Source: Anodontia alba (taxonomy: Eukaryota; Mollusca; Bivalvia; Lucinida; Lucinidae). From it: a stretch of 64,000 bases of DNA. The notes beneath the pieces were generated by a model. That model was not told the origin of the DNA and did no database searches. It saw nothing but the letters and a program-made list of their open reading frames with translations. This document shows, piece by piece, positions 19,311-29,815 of this stretch. The number at the start of each line of letters is the position of its first letter. Position 1 is the stretch's first letter. The translations under genes and the position numbers were made by a program. The stretch lies in contig OZ024830.1 of the NCBI GenBank assembly GCA_964016985.1, positions 18,246,191 to 18,310,190 on the forward strand, given 5' to 3'.

Positions 19311-22119
19311 TTTTATTTTTATGAAGGTCTAAAATAATCTTTGGAGGGTTTAACGTCCATGGCTCTTTTGATGGAAAAGAAAAATGCTGAACATTTTTAA
19401 TATTGATATTGGCCTCTTCAAGTAACGGTTGTATTCTCAGGCCAAGGGGTTTAATAGCTGTTGGTTTATTATTGTACAATCTTTCATATTTAGGGTTAAA
19501 AACACAATCATGAGCTGAATTACGTGGATTGGCGGCTAATTTAGTAACATATTGAAGAGACAATTTCTCTCTTCTTATATACAATGATGGTTCATTTGAT
19601 TCAGCGTATAAACTTTCGACGGGGGAAGTACGAAAAGCCCCTAGAGCCAGACGTAAACCTTGGTGATGAATAGTATCCAAAGATTTCAAATAAGATTTTC
19701 TAGCGGATCCATAAACTATGGATCCATAATCCAGTTTAGATCGAATTAAAGATCTATAAAGATTTAAAAGAACAGTACGATCTCCTCCCCAGTCGGAACT
19801 GGAGAGAACTTTAAGAATATCAAGTGCTTTAAGACATTTAGCTTTTAAAGCTTTGATGTGTGGTATAAAAGATAATTTGTTATCGAACAAAAGACCCAGG
19901 AATTTTGCTTCACTGACGACTGGAATTGGACTACCGTATATGGTGAGATGAGGATCTAAATGTAGCTGACGTATCTGACAAAAATGAACGCATTGAGTTT
20001 TTGTTTTTGAAAATTTGAAACCATTTTCTGTTGCCCAATCTTCTATATTGTTTAAACATCGTTGTAGTTTGAATTCAATGGTTTCCATATTTTTCGATCT
20101 AATAAATATTCCAAAATCGTCAACAAAAAGTGAACAATCAAGGTCTTTCACACATTTAACAATATCGTTAATTTTAATGCCAAACAAGGTAGGTGATAAA
20201 ATGCTTCCCTGTGGTACACCTTGTTCTTGTTTAAATATGTCCGATAACGTATTACCTATTCGAACATTAAATGTTCGATCTGATAAAAAATTTTGAATAA
20301 AAAGTGGTAATCGGCCTTTAAGGCCTAATTTATGTAAATCTTTCATGATGCCATGTTTCCATGTAGTATCGTAAGCTTTTTCAAGATCAAAAAATACAGC
20401 TACGACATGTTCTTTTTTAATAAAGGCATCACGAATAAAGGATTCCAAACGAATCAAATGATCGTTTGTACAGTTATTTTTTCTGAATCCAGCTTGATAT
20501 TTTGTTATAAGCTGGTTTGATTCCAAGAACCAAACCAGCCTATCATTAATCATTCTCTCCATTGTTTTACATAAACAACTTGTCAAAGCAATAGGTCTGT
20601 AGTTAGTAGCTTCAGTATGATCTTTATTTGGTTTTGGTATAGGTATAATCGTTGCTTTACTCCAGTCTTTTGGAAATTTTCCAGTGATCCAAATATCATT
20701 TAAAATATTTAATAAAGTTTTTAAAGCGTTATCGGGTAAATGTTTAAGAATTTGATAATGAATGTCATCAGGACCAGCAGCTGTATCATGAGATTTATGA
20801 AGAGCATCTAATAATTCTGAAGCTGTGAATGGTACATTATATTTTTCATGATTTAGTGACGTAAAATTTAGATGCTCTTTCTCTTGTTCCCGTTTTATGT
20901 TTTGAAAGGTTTCGGAATAATTTGCACTAGAAGAGTTTTTCTGAAAATTCTCCCCTAGTGCATTGGAAATATCTTTAGTCGTTGAACATATATTTCCATT
21001 TGATTTAATATGGACATGCTTGTTATTTTTATTTTTGCCAGTAATTTTTCGAATCATGTCCCATATCTTCTTTGCTGGAGTTCTAGAATTAAGTTTGGAG
21101 ACGTATTGCTGCCAAGATGTTCTTTTAGCCGTTTTTATCGTCTTGCGAGCTTTTGCTCGCATTTGTTTGGCATGGATAAGATTTTCTTTTGTTGGTTGCC
21201 TATTGAACTTTCGTAAGGCAGATTTTCTTTTATTTATTGAATTTTTAACATCTTTATTAAACCAAGGTCTATTTCTTTTTGAACGTGTCGAGGACTTTGG
21301 AATACATTTTTCGGCTACATGAATTAATGTATCAGTAAAAGCTTGTATATCATCTGCTGTTTTAAACATTTCAGGATTTAATTTTTCATTACATAGCTCC
21401 ATAAAATTCTCCCAGTTTGCTTTATTCAAATTCCATCGGGAATGATGGTCTTCATTTGTCGATTCAATTTCTTCAATTTTAATTGGAAAATGATCGCTCC
21501 CATGAAGGTCATCTAAAACTGACCAATCAAAATCTAAGTAAATATTTGGAGAGCATATAGACAAATCTAAAGCAAAATAATTTCTTGTAGGAGAATGAAG
21601 ATAAGTTGGTTGTTTATCGTTAAATAAACATAAATCATTTTCTGCAATAAAATTTTCTATTATTTCTCCTTTGTCATTTGTATCCAGACAACCCCAAAGT
21701 TTGCTGTGACTATTAAAGTCACCTAATAATAAATAAGGACGAGGTAATTGGTTTATAAGATTTTCTAAATCGTGTTTAGAAAATTTACAGTGTGGAGGAA
21801 GATATAGAGAACAAATTGTTATGGATTTAGACAGAGTGACATTTACAGCAACAGCTTGTAGATTACTATTTATATCTATCTGTCTATGAGGAACATTTGA
21901 TTTTACAAGGATAGATGAACCTCCTGAGGCTTTCTGATTTTCAGTTGCAATATGATTATATAAACTATAATTTTTAAAATTAATATTATCTGTATTTTTT
22001 AAAAAGGTTTCCTGGAGACAAAAGACAGTCGGAGAAAGTAGTGTTGTTAAAATTAAAATTTCGTTATAATTTGCTTTTAGTCCTCGACAGTTCCACTGAA
22101 TAATTGATTTTTTATCCAT
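19282..22119 (-). CDS. LINE-B ORF2, endonuclease and reverse transcriptase part (945 codons)
   Basis: The long frame starts with ATG at 22,119, just 35 bases after ORF1. The first ~230 residues are an AP-type endonuclease: IQWNCRGL, LQETFL, GDFNSHSKLWG, and SDHFPI with the catalytic histidine. The RT occupies about residues 430-720: GPDDIHYQILK, NYRPIALTSCLCK, QAGFRKNNCTNDHL, FFDLEKAYDTTW, GVPQGSILSPTLFGI, and the catalytic LFVDDFGIF (FVDD variant). The RT thumb follows. The frame ends prematurely at 19,282 because of an indel in an A-run near 19,310; the RNase H continues in another frame. The endonuclease and RT look intact, so LINE RNA from here could still make a truncated enzyme. Confidence 0.9.
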   Translation of the reverse strand: MDKKSIIQWNCRGLKANYNEILILTTLLSPTVFCLQETFLKNTDNINFKNYSLYNHIATENQKASGGSSILVKSNVPHRQIDINSNLQAVAVNVTLSKSITICSLYLPPHCKFSKHDLENLINQLPRPYLLLGDFNSHSKLWGCLDTNDKGEIIENFIAENDLCLFNDKQPTYLHSPTRNYFALDLSICSPNIYLDFDWSVLDDLHGSDHFPIKIEEIESTNEDHHSRWNLNKANWENFMELCNEKLNPEMFKTADDIQAFTDTLIHVAEKCIPKSSTRSKRNRPWFNKDVKNSINKRKSALRKFNRQPTKENLIHAKQMRAKARKTIKTAKRTSWQQYVSKLNSRTPAKKIWDMIRKITGKNKNNKHVHIKSNGNICSTTKDISNALGENFQKNSSSANYSETFQNIKREQEKEHLNFTSLNHEKYNVPFTASELLDALHKSHDTAAGPDDIHYQILKHLPDNALKTLLNILNDIWITGKFPKDWSKATIIPIPKPNKDHTEATNYRPIALTSCLCKTMERMINDRLVWFLESNQLITKYQAGFRKNNCTNDHLIRLESFIRDAFIKKEHVVAVFFDLEKAYDTTWKHGIMKDLHKLGLKGRLPLFIQNFLSDRTFNVRIGNTLSDIFKQEQGVPQGSILSPTLFGIKINDIVKCVKDLDCSLFVDDFGIFIRSKNMETIEFKLQRCLNNIEDWATENGFKFSKTKTQCVHFCQIRQLHLDPHLTIYGSPIPVVSEAKFLGLLFDNKLSFIPHIKALKAKCLKALDILKVLSSSDWGGDRTVLLNLYRSLIRSKLDYGSIVYGSARKSYLKSLDTIHHQGLRLALGAFRTSPVESLYAESNEPSLYIRREKLSLQYVTKLAANPRNSAHDCVFNPKYERLYNNKPTAIKPLGLRIQPLLEEANINIKNVQHFSFPSKEPWTLNPPKIILDLHKNKKNRSRVAYF

Positions 22120-22153
22120 GATAAATGGAGAGATGATTTGAAAATAAGGAACT

Positions 22154-23400
22154 TAATCCTTATGTTTTCTCTGAGACTGCGAGAACATGGAGGAGTCAGT
22201 CTCTAACTCCATGTTCTCAAGGGAATCGAACCGATTGACCAACTTGATCGGATCGGCCGACGCCCCTTTACTATATGGATTTGGTACTTTATCTTTATCT
22301 TTTTCTTTTCCATTTTTTTCTTTCTGGTCAGCTGTCCTGGACCTGGATCTCTGTTGTGATCCACTTGTTTTAGTCGGCTGTGTTTGTGAACTGTTTTGAG
22401 ATTTTGTTGGTGGTCTAGACTGATGAGTAGATGTGGGTTTAGGTTTAGGTTTTACAGTAGGAGTAATAACTTTTGAATTTGCTTTGATGACAGAATCTTT
22501 TTCGTTAAACTGGGTAGAAATTTCTTTGGTTTCAGGTTTAGTGTTTAGGGATTGAACAACTTATGCAAAGGTGATTTCAGGTTGATTTTCTTGTATTTTT
22601 TTGGCTTCCAAATAAGTGATTTTTTGTGTAACTTTAATTTTCATGATTTCTTTCTCTTTTTTCCAAATTTCACACTGATTTGATTTTGATTGATGGTTTT
22701 TGTGACAGTTCACACACTTGGCTTCATTTTTACAAGCATTTGTAGAGTGATCAAAGTCACCCATACCACATTTTTCACATACTGATCCAGGTAATTCAGG
22801 ACAGCCGTTTTCATGATGTCCAAACCTCTGACAGTTGAAACACCGCAGAGGATTTGGAATGTAGACTTCAACCGGTATAATTCGGTAAAAGATTTTTAGT
22901 GATTTCGGTAAAGTTGTGGTGTTGAAAGTTAGTAAAAGTGTATTTGTTTCTATAAAGTTTCCATCTTTTTTAATTTTAAAACGTTTGCAAGCTGTTACTC
23001 CTTGTGTGTTAAGATATTCTGTGATATTTTCTTCAGTTTCATGTTTTAGCATCCTGTCACGGATAATACCTTTGCAACTATTGAGTGTTTTATGTTCCGT
23101 GACAGAGACATTAATGTTAAAGAATTTTGTAATTTTCAAGAGATTATCAGTTTGAGATTTTCTGTTAGTTTCGACTAAAAGAGTTCCATTTTTTAATTTT
23201 TTTACATTTTTTGGAGTGCCTATTAAAGATTCTATTTGCTTTTCTATGATGAAAGGAGACAGTGAAGTAATTGGTTTGTCTTCCTTACTCGAAATCACTA
23301 AAAATTTAGCGAAGTTCTCATTTGCTTTGAAAGTGAAAGTAGTCGGTTGCGTGTCGTCCTCCGAAGAGTCGAACGCCAGAAATCGTTTTCGAGATGCCAT
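22154..23400 (-). pseudogene. LINE-B ORF1, gag-like RNA-binding protein with zinc knuckles, one premature stop
   Basis: The likely start is the ATG at 23,400 (MASRKRFLAFDSSEDD); an upstream in-frame ATG at 23,445 adds 15 residues. Residues about 200-270 hold cysteine clusters CFNCQRFGHHENGC, CEKCGMGDFDHSTNAC and CVNCHKNHQSKSNQC, the zinc-binding array expected of Jockey/I ORF1 proteins that package LINE RNA. A TAA at 22,561-22,563 stops the frame after ITFA. The same frame then stays open for about 135 codons of Lys/Pro/Ser/Gln-rich tail to the natural TAA at 22,154-22,156. The intact product would be about 415 residues. Confidence 0.85.
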
Positions 23401-23990
23401 GGTGATGAAATTTTTGATTCGATAGCTATGCGCCCCACCCTCCATGGAGCCCTACAAGGGGACGTTTAACAGAAATGGATCTCCTATTTCTAACGTCAAG
23501 GCTACATTGCTATTATACTCGGTGTCAAGATCAGAGTCTTCAGCTCGGCCTCATGCTTAGATGATTTCCCACCTATTCATCTAAATTTCCATAGAAAAAT
23601 TTATGAACAGTTGAGTTCATCCCCCTATCCACAGCCTCCACTCACAGAGGTTTCCGCCAAAGCCCCAATACAAGCCCACCAATTGACCCTTCAGCCGCCG
23701 CCCATTGAAACTCACTTAAAGTTAGAGGTACATGAGAAAAATAAGCCCGGTTTGGTACCATAAAGATACGTATGAAAGAGAGAAAGAAGCTAAGAACAAG
23801 TTGTGCGCTTCTAGAGCTTGGCACGACTGAGCCGATTGATCCAGGCTGGATCCAACCCAGACCGCTCTTCTATCTGAAATAAGGGCCAAAATGATGTGTT
23901 GAAAAGCTGGAGATCCCTGGGCTTTCCTCAATCATCAGGTTCCCCTCTCCCAGCATACGAGACGCCACCCACGGCAAACAGGTGGTTCCT
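23401..23990 (-). promoter_or_regulatory. LINE-B 5' untranslated / putative internal promoter region
   Basis: About 590 bases between ORF1 and the presumed 5' end, without long frames of its own and less AT-rich than the surroundings. LINE promoters normally lie inside this region; no specific motif was recognised. The outer boundary near 23,990-24,000 is approximate. Confidence 0.5.
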
Positions 23991-24540
23991 GTTTTAATAG
24001 GGGATTACACCCTATCCACTACAGAAGGAAAGTGATCTGTAGATTTTATTCCCTACAGACAAGGGAGGCCGAAAACGTCTGGGAAATTGAAAGGTTATTT
24101 TTAACATTAGGAGATCCATATTTAAGATAAACAGTTTATTAAAGAAAGGATTCATTTTGGATTCATTTTTAAAGAGAGTCAAACAAACAAGCTGTGTTAG
24201 ATGATATGTAGCTTTCAAATGATATGTAGCTTTCATATCTTGAAAAACGTTTAGTTTTTTTATCTAACAATAATAAATGCATCTTACTTTTTAATGTGGA
24301 GAATGCTAGAGTTCGGAAAAATGACACAAACACAAGACAAACACATATGTTAAATACAGATGAGGTTATAATCTTCGTCCCATGTGCGACCCACGGGCAC
24401 AGAATGATACACAAACAAATGAAGCATGTTAGTAACATGAGATAGGAAAGGTTTAAAAGGATAGATCTCGCGAAATTTGTTTTTTCCAATTTAAGATGCA
24501 TTTTCAGTAAATTTAATTTTATAGTCTGGAATTATACCGG
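23991..24540. other. Unassigned spacer
   Basis: No gene or terminus was recognised. It contains a short tandem duplication of GATATGTAGCTTTCA at about 24,202-24,235. Confidence 0.4.
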
Positions 24541-24750
24541 TTGAACGGACGGTTGCTCTGTTATGTTAGGGGTTTTACCCAACTGCCACAGAAGCGGAAG
24601 GCAGCCACCTATTTCGAGGGCCCGGGTGGTCACGGGCGGCCTCTTTTAGCCGGCTCGTACGTCACGCAGAGGGTACGTCTGGCCTATTCTAAGCCCGGGA
24701 CCAGCACGGGACCTATGCAGTCTGATCAATGGTCACACAGTTCGACGTTA
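24541..24750. other. GC-rich island between elements
   Basis: This is the most GC-rich short stretch of the left half (for example GAGGGCCCGGGTGGTCACGG). It ends with a truncated family H core (CTATGCAGTCTGATCA). The 72-codon open frame here has no recognisable motif. Confidence 0.4.
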
Positions 24751-24752
24751 TA

Positions 24753-25081
24753 CAGTTGACTCCCGTTATCTCGAATTCAAAGGGACACTGAAACACTTCG
24801 AGATATCCGTACTTCGACATATCAGAGTTAAGTGAGGAAAACAATAAATTGAACAACTACATTTAACAAATGAATATGTAATTTGACTCCTGAAGTTAGA
24901 AATATATATATAAAATAATGTGGAAAAGAGGAGATTTTGGTCCTGAGGAGCAATTTCTCCTCTTTTCCATATTATTTTGTTACCTGTTGTCATAGTTTCA
25001 TGTTAAAACAGGGACCAGATTTTCACTTCGAGATAAGCGGTAATTCGAAATAAGCGAGTTCGAGATAACGAGGTTCGACTG
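24753..25081. mobile_element. Pogo/mariner-like MITE, ~330 bp, TA-flanked
   Basis: The left terminus CAGTTGACTCCCGTTATCTC and the right terminus GAGATAACGAGGTTCGACTG are imperfect inverted repeats, flanked by TA at 24,751-24,752 and 25,082-25,083. That is the target duplication of the Tc1/mariner superfamily. No transposase frame exists. Isolated right ends of the same family occur at about 17,045-17,081 and 25,262-25,298. Confidence 0.8.
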
Positions 25082-25204
25082 TACCCCTAATAAGGTGCTA
25101 TATCTGTTCAGTTCTTTTTCGTTTACTCTTCTTCTCCTCGTGTCGGCATAACGCTGTTTTCTGTTATTAATTTGAGTAAGTAAAACCACATCCGATGTTT
25201 TGGG

Positions 25205-26058
25205 ATGACTGTGTTTTGTGATTGTAACGTTTCCTCGGGCATATCCATATTTTTTCTTTATCGAAATAAGCGAGTTCGAGATAACGAGGTTCGACTGTAT
25301 TCCTCAGTAGCCGAAATACTGCGAGAGCGGAAGGATGCACGTGATACCATGGAAAATGTATGCATTGATATCATTCAGTTTGCTTAAGTGCTATTTCACT
25401 TATCATTACGAAAACACGCCTATTCAAATATATTGAAAATTTCACCACCAAAAAACTAAAAGTTTTCAAATAAAAATTCTGATTTTTTTTTAATGTTTCT
25501 GCTCAAAACATAGATTGTGGGTACTCGTTAGAACCGCCTCGGCGAGGCGGTTCTAACGAGTACTAACAATCTATGTTTTAAGCAGAAATAAGAAAAATAA
25601 TGTATCCCCCTATAAACCCCAGTTTTACTATATAAAAGTTGGGTTTAAGGGAGTCACAACTATATAGGTATGTTTTCGTGATGTATTCGGGTTTGTTGTT
25701 ACCGGTAGACAGTGTGACGTACTATGTACGTTCTTAATACAATCCTGCTTAACCTTTTCCAGCCCTGTAAACCAAACCAGACATCTTTTCAAACAGTGCA
25801 GTTCCAGATGAGATGGTTAATAACGAGCCGTCTCATCAGCAGCGTGACTGTTTGCCATTCCGTTTCTGATGTTAACTGAAACTTATCTTAGCATTAATGG
25901 ACATATACAAATTCCAGAAGGGTCCACTTCAGAAACTCCGGGTTGAAAGAATAAACGCTCGTAGCATAACAATTTACATGTGCCAAGATCTCGTGATATT
26001 GCTGTAGTAAAGTTTGTACAAGGTAATATGGTAAGAATATCGTAAGCGACAAAACCCG
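25205..26058. repeat. Composite repeat E, second copy of repeat D
   Basis: Near-identical to 16,997-17,834, including a pogo-like right end, hairpin family P copy E (palindrome 25,496-25,588, the cleanest example) and the downstream unique segment. It passes without break into repeat beta at about 26,046. Part of it (25,817-25,867) is inversely related to repeat beta. Confidence 0.85.
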
Positions 26059-26126
26059 TGCTTTAACAGTTGACCGGTTTTAACCCTTAAAACGCTGAGC
26101 AAAGTTGTAGCAGACGATATTCCTTT

Positions 26127-26158
<32 letters not shown>

Positions 26159-26705
26159 TTCAGAGAAAATAACATTTGACATTCCATGTAGGTTGTGTGC
26201 TTGACAGACAATTCATATGGATTGTCAAGACTTATTTTCTCTGAAACCTACCCTGTGAAACTCCTATATTACACCCAAATGATGATTATCCACTACCTGT
26301 TACCTTTCACGAAGATTAACGACAATACAGTTATTTCCCTTAGACCATTTGTCGATTGTGCACTTCAAAGTGAATTATTTATTTAGCTCAAAGATGCCAT
26401 ACGTGTATCTCAAGCTTTGTAAGTCGGAACATTTTCAACATATAATATCGGAAATGCGGAAGAGTTTGGTAATCGAGCACAGTAAACCTTTAACTCCTAA
26501 GTTTTTTTAAATAGAAGAGTCTATCTCTGCATTTGAACACTTCCATTGCTGCCAAAAGGGTTACAGTTGTAAATTAAGAACAGAATGGCTGACAGTGAAT
26601 ATCCCAATTTTGTCTTCATAGATGGAAAAGTTCAGACAGATTTATGCAGTAAAATGTTGCCAGAAGTAACAAAAAAATTAATAAAGCTTGTTTGACATAG
26701 CAAAG
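26046..26705. repeat. Repeat beta, copy 1
   Basis: It starts GCGACAAAACCCGTGCTTTA, holds a (TTA)n tract and a hairpin at 26,158-26,246 (arms TTTCAGAGAAAATAA and TTATTTTCTCTGAAA), and ends GCTTGTTTGACATAGCAAAG. Other copies are at 28,396-28,608 (short) and 29,955-30,699. Confidence 0.8.
26129..26158. repeat. (ATT)n microsatellite in repeat beta
   Basis: About ten ATT units. A longer run sits at the same place in copy 2 (about 28,483-28,513) and it is almost absent in copy 3. Confidence 0.9.
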
Positions 26706-27378
26706 TTTGTGCATAGCGTCCGTATACGTCGTACACTACTTGCTAAGGATTCCAGTAGCCTTGACCTCAAGGTCATCACAGGTCACATTTGCAAAGCACA
26801 TAAAAAATTGCGTTCTACCTGTAATTTCTAACCCAAGTACATAAGTGCCCCGGTCCATTTCCAGTATAATGAGTGTCTGCTTAGTTTTTATTGTTACCAT
26901 GTTTTACGAAAATTCCTGCATTTAATGCAATGGTGACCCTTATCGCTCTGCGGCATCTGATCTAGGTCTACACTGTTTGCCAATATCCCTTTTATGGGAC
27001 ACCATGCATAAATGTATTTTATATATTGTCGGGAGTACACAATCTCCTTCTCAAAGTTGTATATTAAACCACCACCGCGCCACCCCCCCCCCCCCCTCCC
27101 CCCACGCACACACACATACTAAATGGAGCACTGTTTTTTTTTTTTTTTTTTTTTTTTTTACTCTTAGAATAGCTCCTTTTTCAGAAAGGAGTAAAAGCAA
27201 TTTTGACAGAGTTGTCCCCCTTGAAAGTATATATTCCCCTTAAGGAGACTCGATACACCTAATAGATTTTCTGCCAGTTGTTACAATGGGAGAAAACTTT
27301 GGTGATTTCTATTTTGCATGATAACATCTAGCCCCAGGCCATACGTATGGTGCCCGTTTGGGTTTATACCCATTTAAC
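26706..27378. other. Spacer with C-rich and T-rich tracts
   Basis: No gene is visible. A C14-type tract at about 27,083-27,103 and a T-run at 27,134-27,159 dominate. The Gly/Trp/Arg-rich and His/Pro-rich ORFs over them are artefacts. Confidence 0.5.
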
Positions 27379-27850
27379 GCAGATATCTACATTAAAATGC
27401 AGATATCTGCACTTAAATAGAGATTTATGCATTTAAATACAGATATCTTCATTTGAATACAGCTATCTGTACATCAATACAAATATCTGTATTTGAACTT
27501 CAAACACGATATCTGTAATTGAACTGTAGATATTTTGCTTGGTTGTAAAATAGCGATATCTAAATTTGAATTACAGATATCTGCATTTTAATTCCAGATA
27601 TTTGCAATTCAAATCCAGATATTTCTATTTAGATTAGATATCTGTATTTATGGGAACTCGGGTATCTGTATTTGAAATACCGATGTCTCTAACTGAAATA
27701 AAAAGATCTACAATTATCTTTAGAATAAAGATATCTGCCATTCAAATGGAGATATTTGTATTTCAAAAACAGATATCTGCATTAATAGAAAGTACAGAAA
27801 CATATAACTATGATAGAGATATCTGTATTTGAAATGAAGAGATCTCTAGA
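27379..27850. repeat. Minisatellite with palindromic AGATATCT core, period 20-21 bp
   Basis: About 20 degenerate units of the form CAGATATCTGCATTTGAAT. The first units keep a strict 20-base period. The AGATATCT core is itself a palindrome and is the best-conserved part. The flanking ATTT/AAAT letters also tend to be symmetric. No gene overlaps convincingly. Confidence 0.85.
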
Positions 27851-28015
27851 TATGAACCTGATTGTTTTTAACTTTTATTTTCAACAAATAATCAAATTTT
27901 TCCCTGCTTAAAGTTTTTGGCATGTTTGATATTTACCAAGCTTCAGAGTTTCCGGACTTTCATTAATAAAAATGGGCACTAACCCGGATAACGAGCGCCA
28001 ACAGGGGCAGGGGTC

Positions 28016-28479
28016 AAGGACAAAACACTCGCGAGTAACTTACACATCTAATGCAGCCTTTAATTCACAGGACTCTTGGAGCTCACCATTGAGAAACTAG
28101 AGCTATGAATCGGAACTGTTCGGCATGCGTTTGAGTGAAATATCACGTCATGTGTCTGGGGTGTGATATTTCAGCAAGGCAGCACCCTAAAAGTAAGCAT
28201 TGAGACCACTGTAGCATCCAGTGATCGTCGCGATATGATTGAAAGATTTTTGAAAGAGATATATTATCAGTTTGCAATCTGTCCGATGGCTCTTATATGT
28301 TATACCAGCGCTTGCCCTGGTCCTTTTCTTGTCAGGTAGAATGTTACATAATATAGCTCGTGCTAGCACGAGTTATTCATCGTATAGGCAACAATTATGC
28401 GACAAAACCCGTGCTTTAACAGTTGACCGGTTTTAACCCTTAAAGCGCTGAGTAAAGTTGTAACAGACGATATTCCATT

Positions 28480-28514
<35 letters not shown>

Positions 28515-28608
28515 GTTATTTTCAGAGAAAATAACACTTCACTTTTCATGTAAGTTGTGTGCTTGAAAGACAATTCATATGAACTGTCAAGACTTATTTT
28601 CTCTGAAA
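28016..28608. repeat. Repeat alpha-beta, copy 2
   Basis: Alpha starts GGACAAAACACTCGCGAGTA and ends with a CTCGTGCTAGCACGAG palindrome near 28,350-28,375. Beta begins at about 28,396 (GCGACAAAACCCGTGC) and ends directly after its hairpin (28,520-28,608). Copy 3 follows head-to-tail. Confidence 0.8.
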
Positions 28609-28944
28609 AGCTGGGGTCCAGGACAAAACACTCGCGAGTAACTTGCACCTGAATTCACAAGACTCTTGGTGCTCAGAGAAAGTAGAGCTATGAATCGGAA
28701 CTGGTCGGCACGTGTTTCAGTGAAATAACACGTCATGTGTCTGGGGCGTTATTTTTCAGCTAGGCAGCAGTCTAAAAGTAAGCACTGAGACCACTGTCGC
28801 ATCCAGTCACCGTCACGATTTGAGTGAAAGATTTTTGAAACAGACATTAAATCCGAATAGAATAATAATAATAATAATAATAAATATAAACAATTGACCT
28901 TTTAATATTTTCGGGTTGCAATCTGTCAGATGGCTTTTTATTGT

Positions 28945-29815
28945 TGTACTCTATAAAATCATTTAAATATTTTCTGGCTAGGGAGAGAGAACGCGCCCCA
29001 ATGTACTTTCATACAGGTAAAAGGCTGTGTCAGATTCCTCACACAAGGCTACGGACAAATTGCAGTAGTTTAAATTACTACCTGTTTTCAAAACATATAA
29101 CAGACTCACCAATCTGTCGTTGTGGAACTGTTAAAGACGCAAATCGTTACTTCTTCGAATGTCGCATGTACGCACATCAACGCATCTTACTGTTAGACAG
29201 CATCTCCCAATTTCATGTTATAACTCTTAACCTTCTATTGCTTGGTGATCCCACTTTATCGCTTGCAGAAAACACTCACATATTTGACAAAGTACAGTAA
29301 TTTATCGTAGCTACTGAATGATTTTAATTTTATATCCCTGCCTTTCGAGTCTTCAGTGCGATAGTATTTACCAAATGACTCTTAGTGCTGCCTTCCCGCC
29401 CCTGGTCGTGCATCCTTCTTCACGCAGGAGTGGATTATGTTTTCCACATTAATTTTTTTTTCTCATATTTAGACCTTTGCTGAATCTTTCTTATAAAGCA
29501 ACCTGTTGTTGTTGTTGTATTATTTCCTCATATTGTTTAAGTTTTCTTTTTTCTTAAACTAAAATATGTATTTCTTTTCTCTACATTTCATTGAACAGTA
29601 TATCGTACTATTCATGAAATGTCCAGTGGTAAATTTCACTTATATTGGAACTTATCGTATATAATATATCCCTAAGCTTTGTTAACAATTTATTGACCTG
29701 CTAAGGAGAAGAACAAAATAAGCACTATGTGCTTCCGTTCCAATCCTTAAATTTTGTATTGTTACTATTATTACATTATATGTTGTACTAACTGTTTCGA
29801 AATAAATAGGTTTAT
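28945..29815 (+). pseudogene. LINE 3' end with C-terminal knuckle, 5'-truncated
   Basis: An open frame to 29,300 encodes the conserved C-terminus of a non-LTR RT polyprotein: HTRLRTNCSSLNYYLFSKHI, then CRCGTVKDANRYFFEC. This is the cysteine knuckle typical of many marine-invertebrate LINEs. About 510 bases of 3' untranslated sequence follow, ending near a GAAATAAATAGG motif at about 29,800. The element is in plus orientation and a different family from LINE-A and LINE-B. It is inserted in repeat alpha, and the 5' truncation is the usual outcome of incomplete target-primed reverse transcription. Confidence 0.75.

Larger units (their letters stand above)
18285..23990 (-). mobile_element. LINE-B: nearly complete I-like non-LTR retrotransposon
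   Basis: On the minus strand the order is 5' untranslated region (about 23,990-23,401), ORF1 with zinc knuckles, 35 bp spacer, ORF2 with endonuclease, RT, RNase H and C-terminal CCHC-type domain, then a short 3' end near 18,285. An RNase H domain after the RT is characteristic of I-group LINEs. Damage is light: one premature stop in ORF1 and one frameshift between RT and RNase H. This suggests a fairly recent copy. Target-site duplications were not identified. The older relative at 9,378-11,480 belongs to the same or a close family. Confidence 0.9.

Noticed and set aside
22187..22399. Plus-strand frame opposite the LINE-B ORF1 tail
   Set aside because: It is antisense to the Lys/Ser/Gln-rich ORF1 tail and has no motif.
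26894..27243. Gly/Trp-rich and His/Pro-rich frames
   Set aside because: They span C-rich and T-rich tracts and have no conserved residues.
27379..27850. CRISPR-like array
   Set aside because: Units are contiguous 20-21 base degenerate repeats with no unique spacers, in a eukaryotic context.
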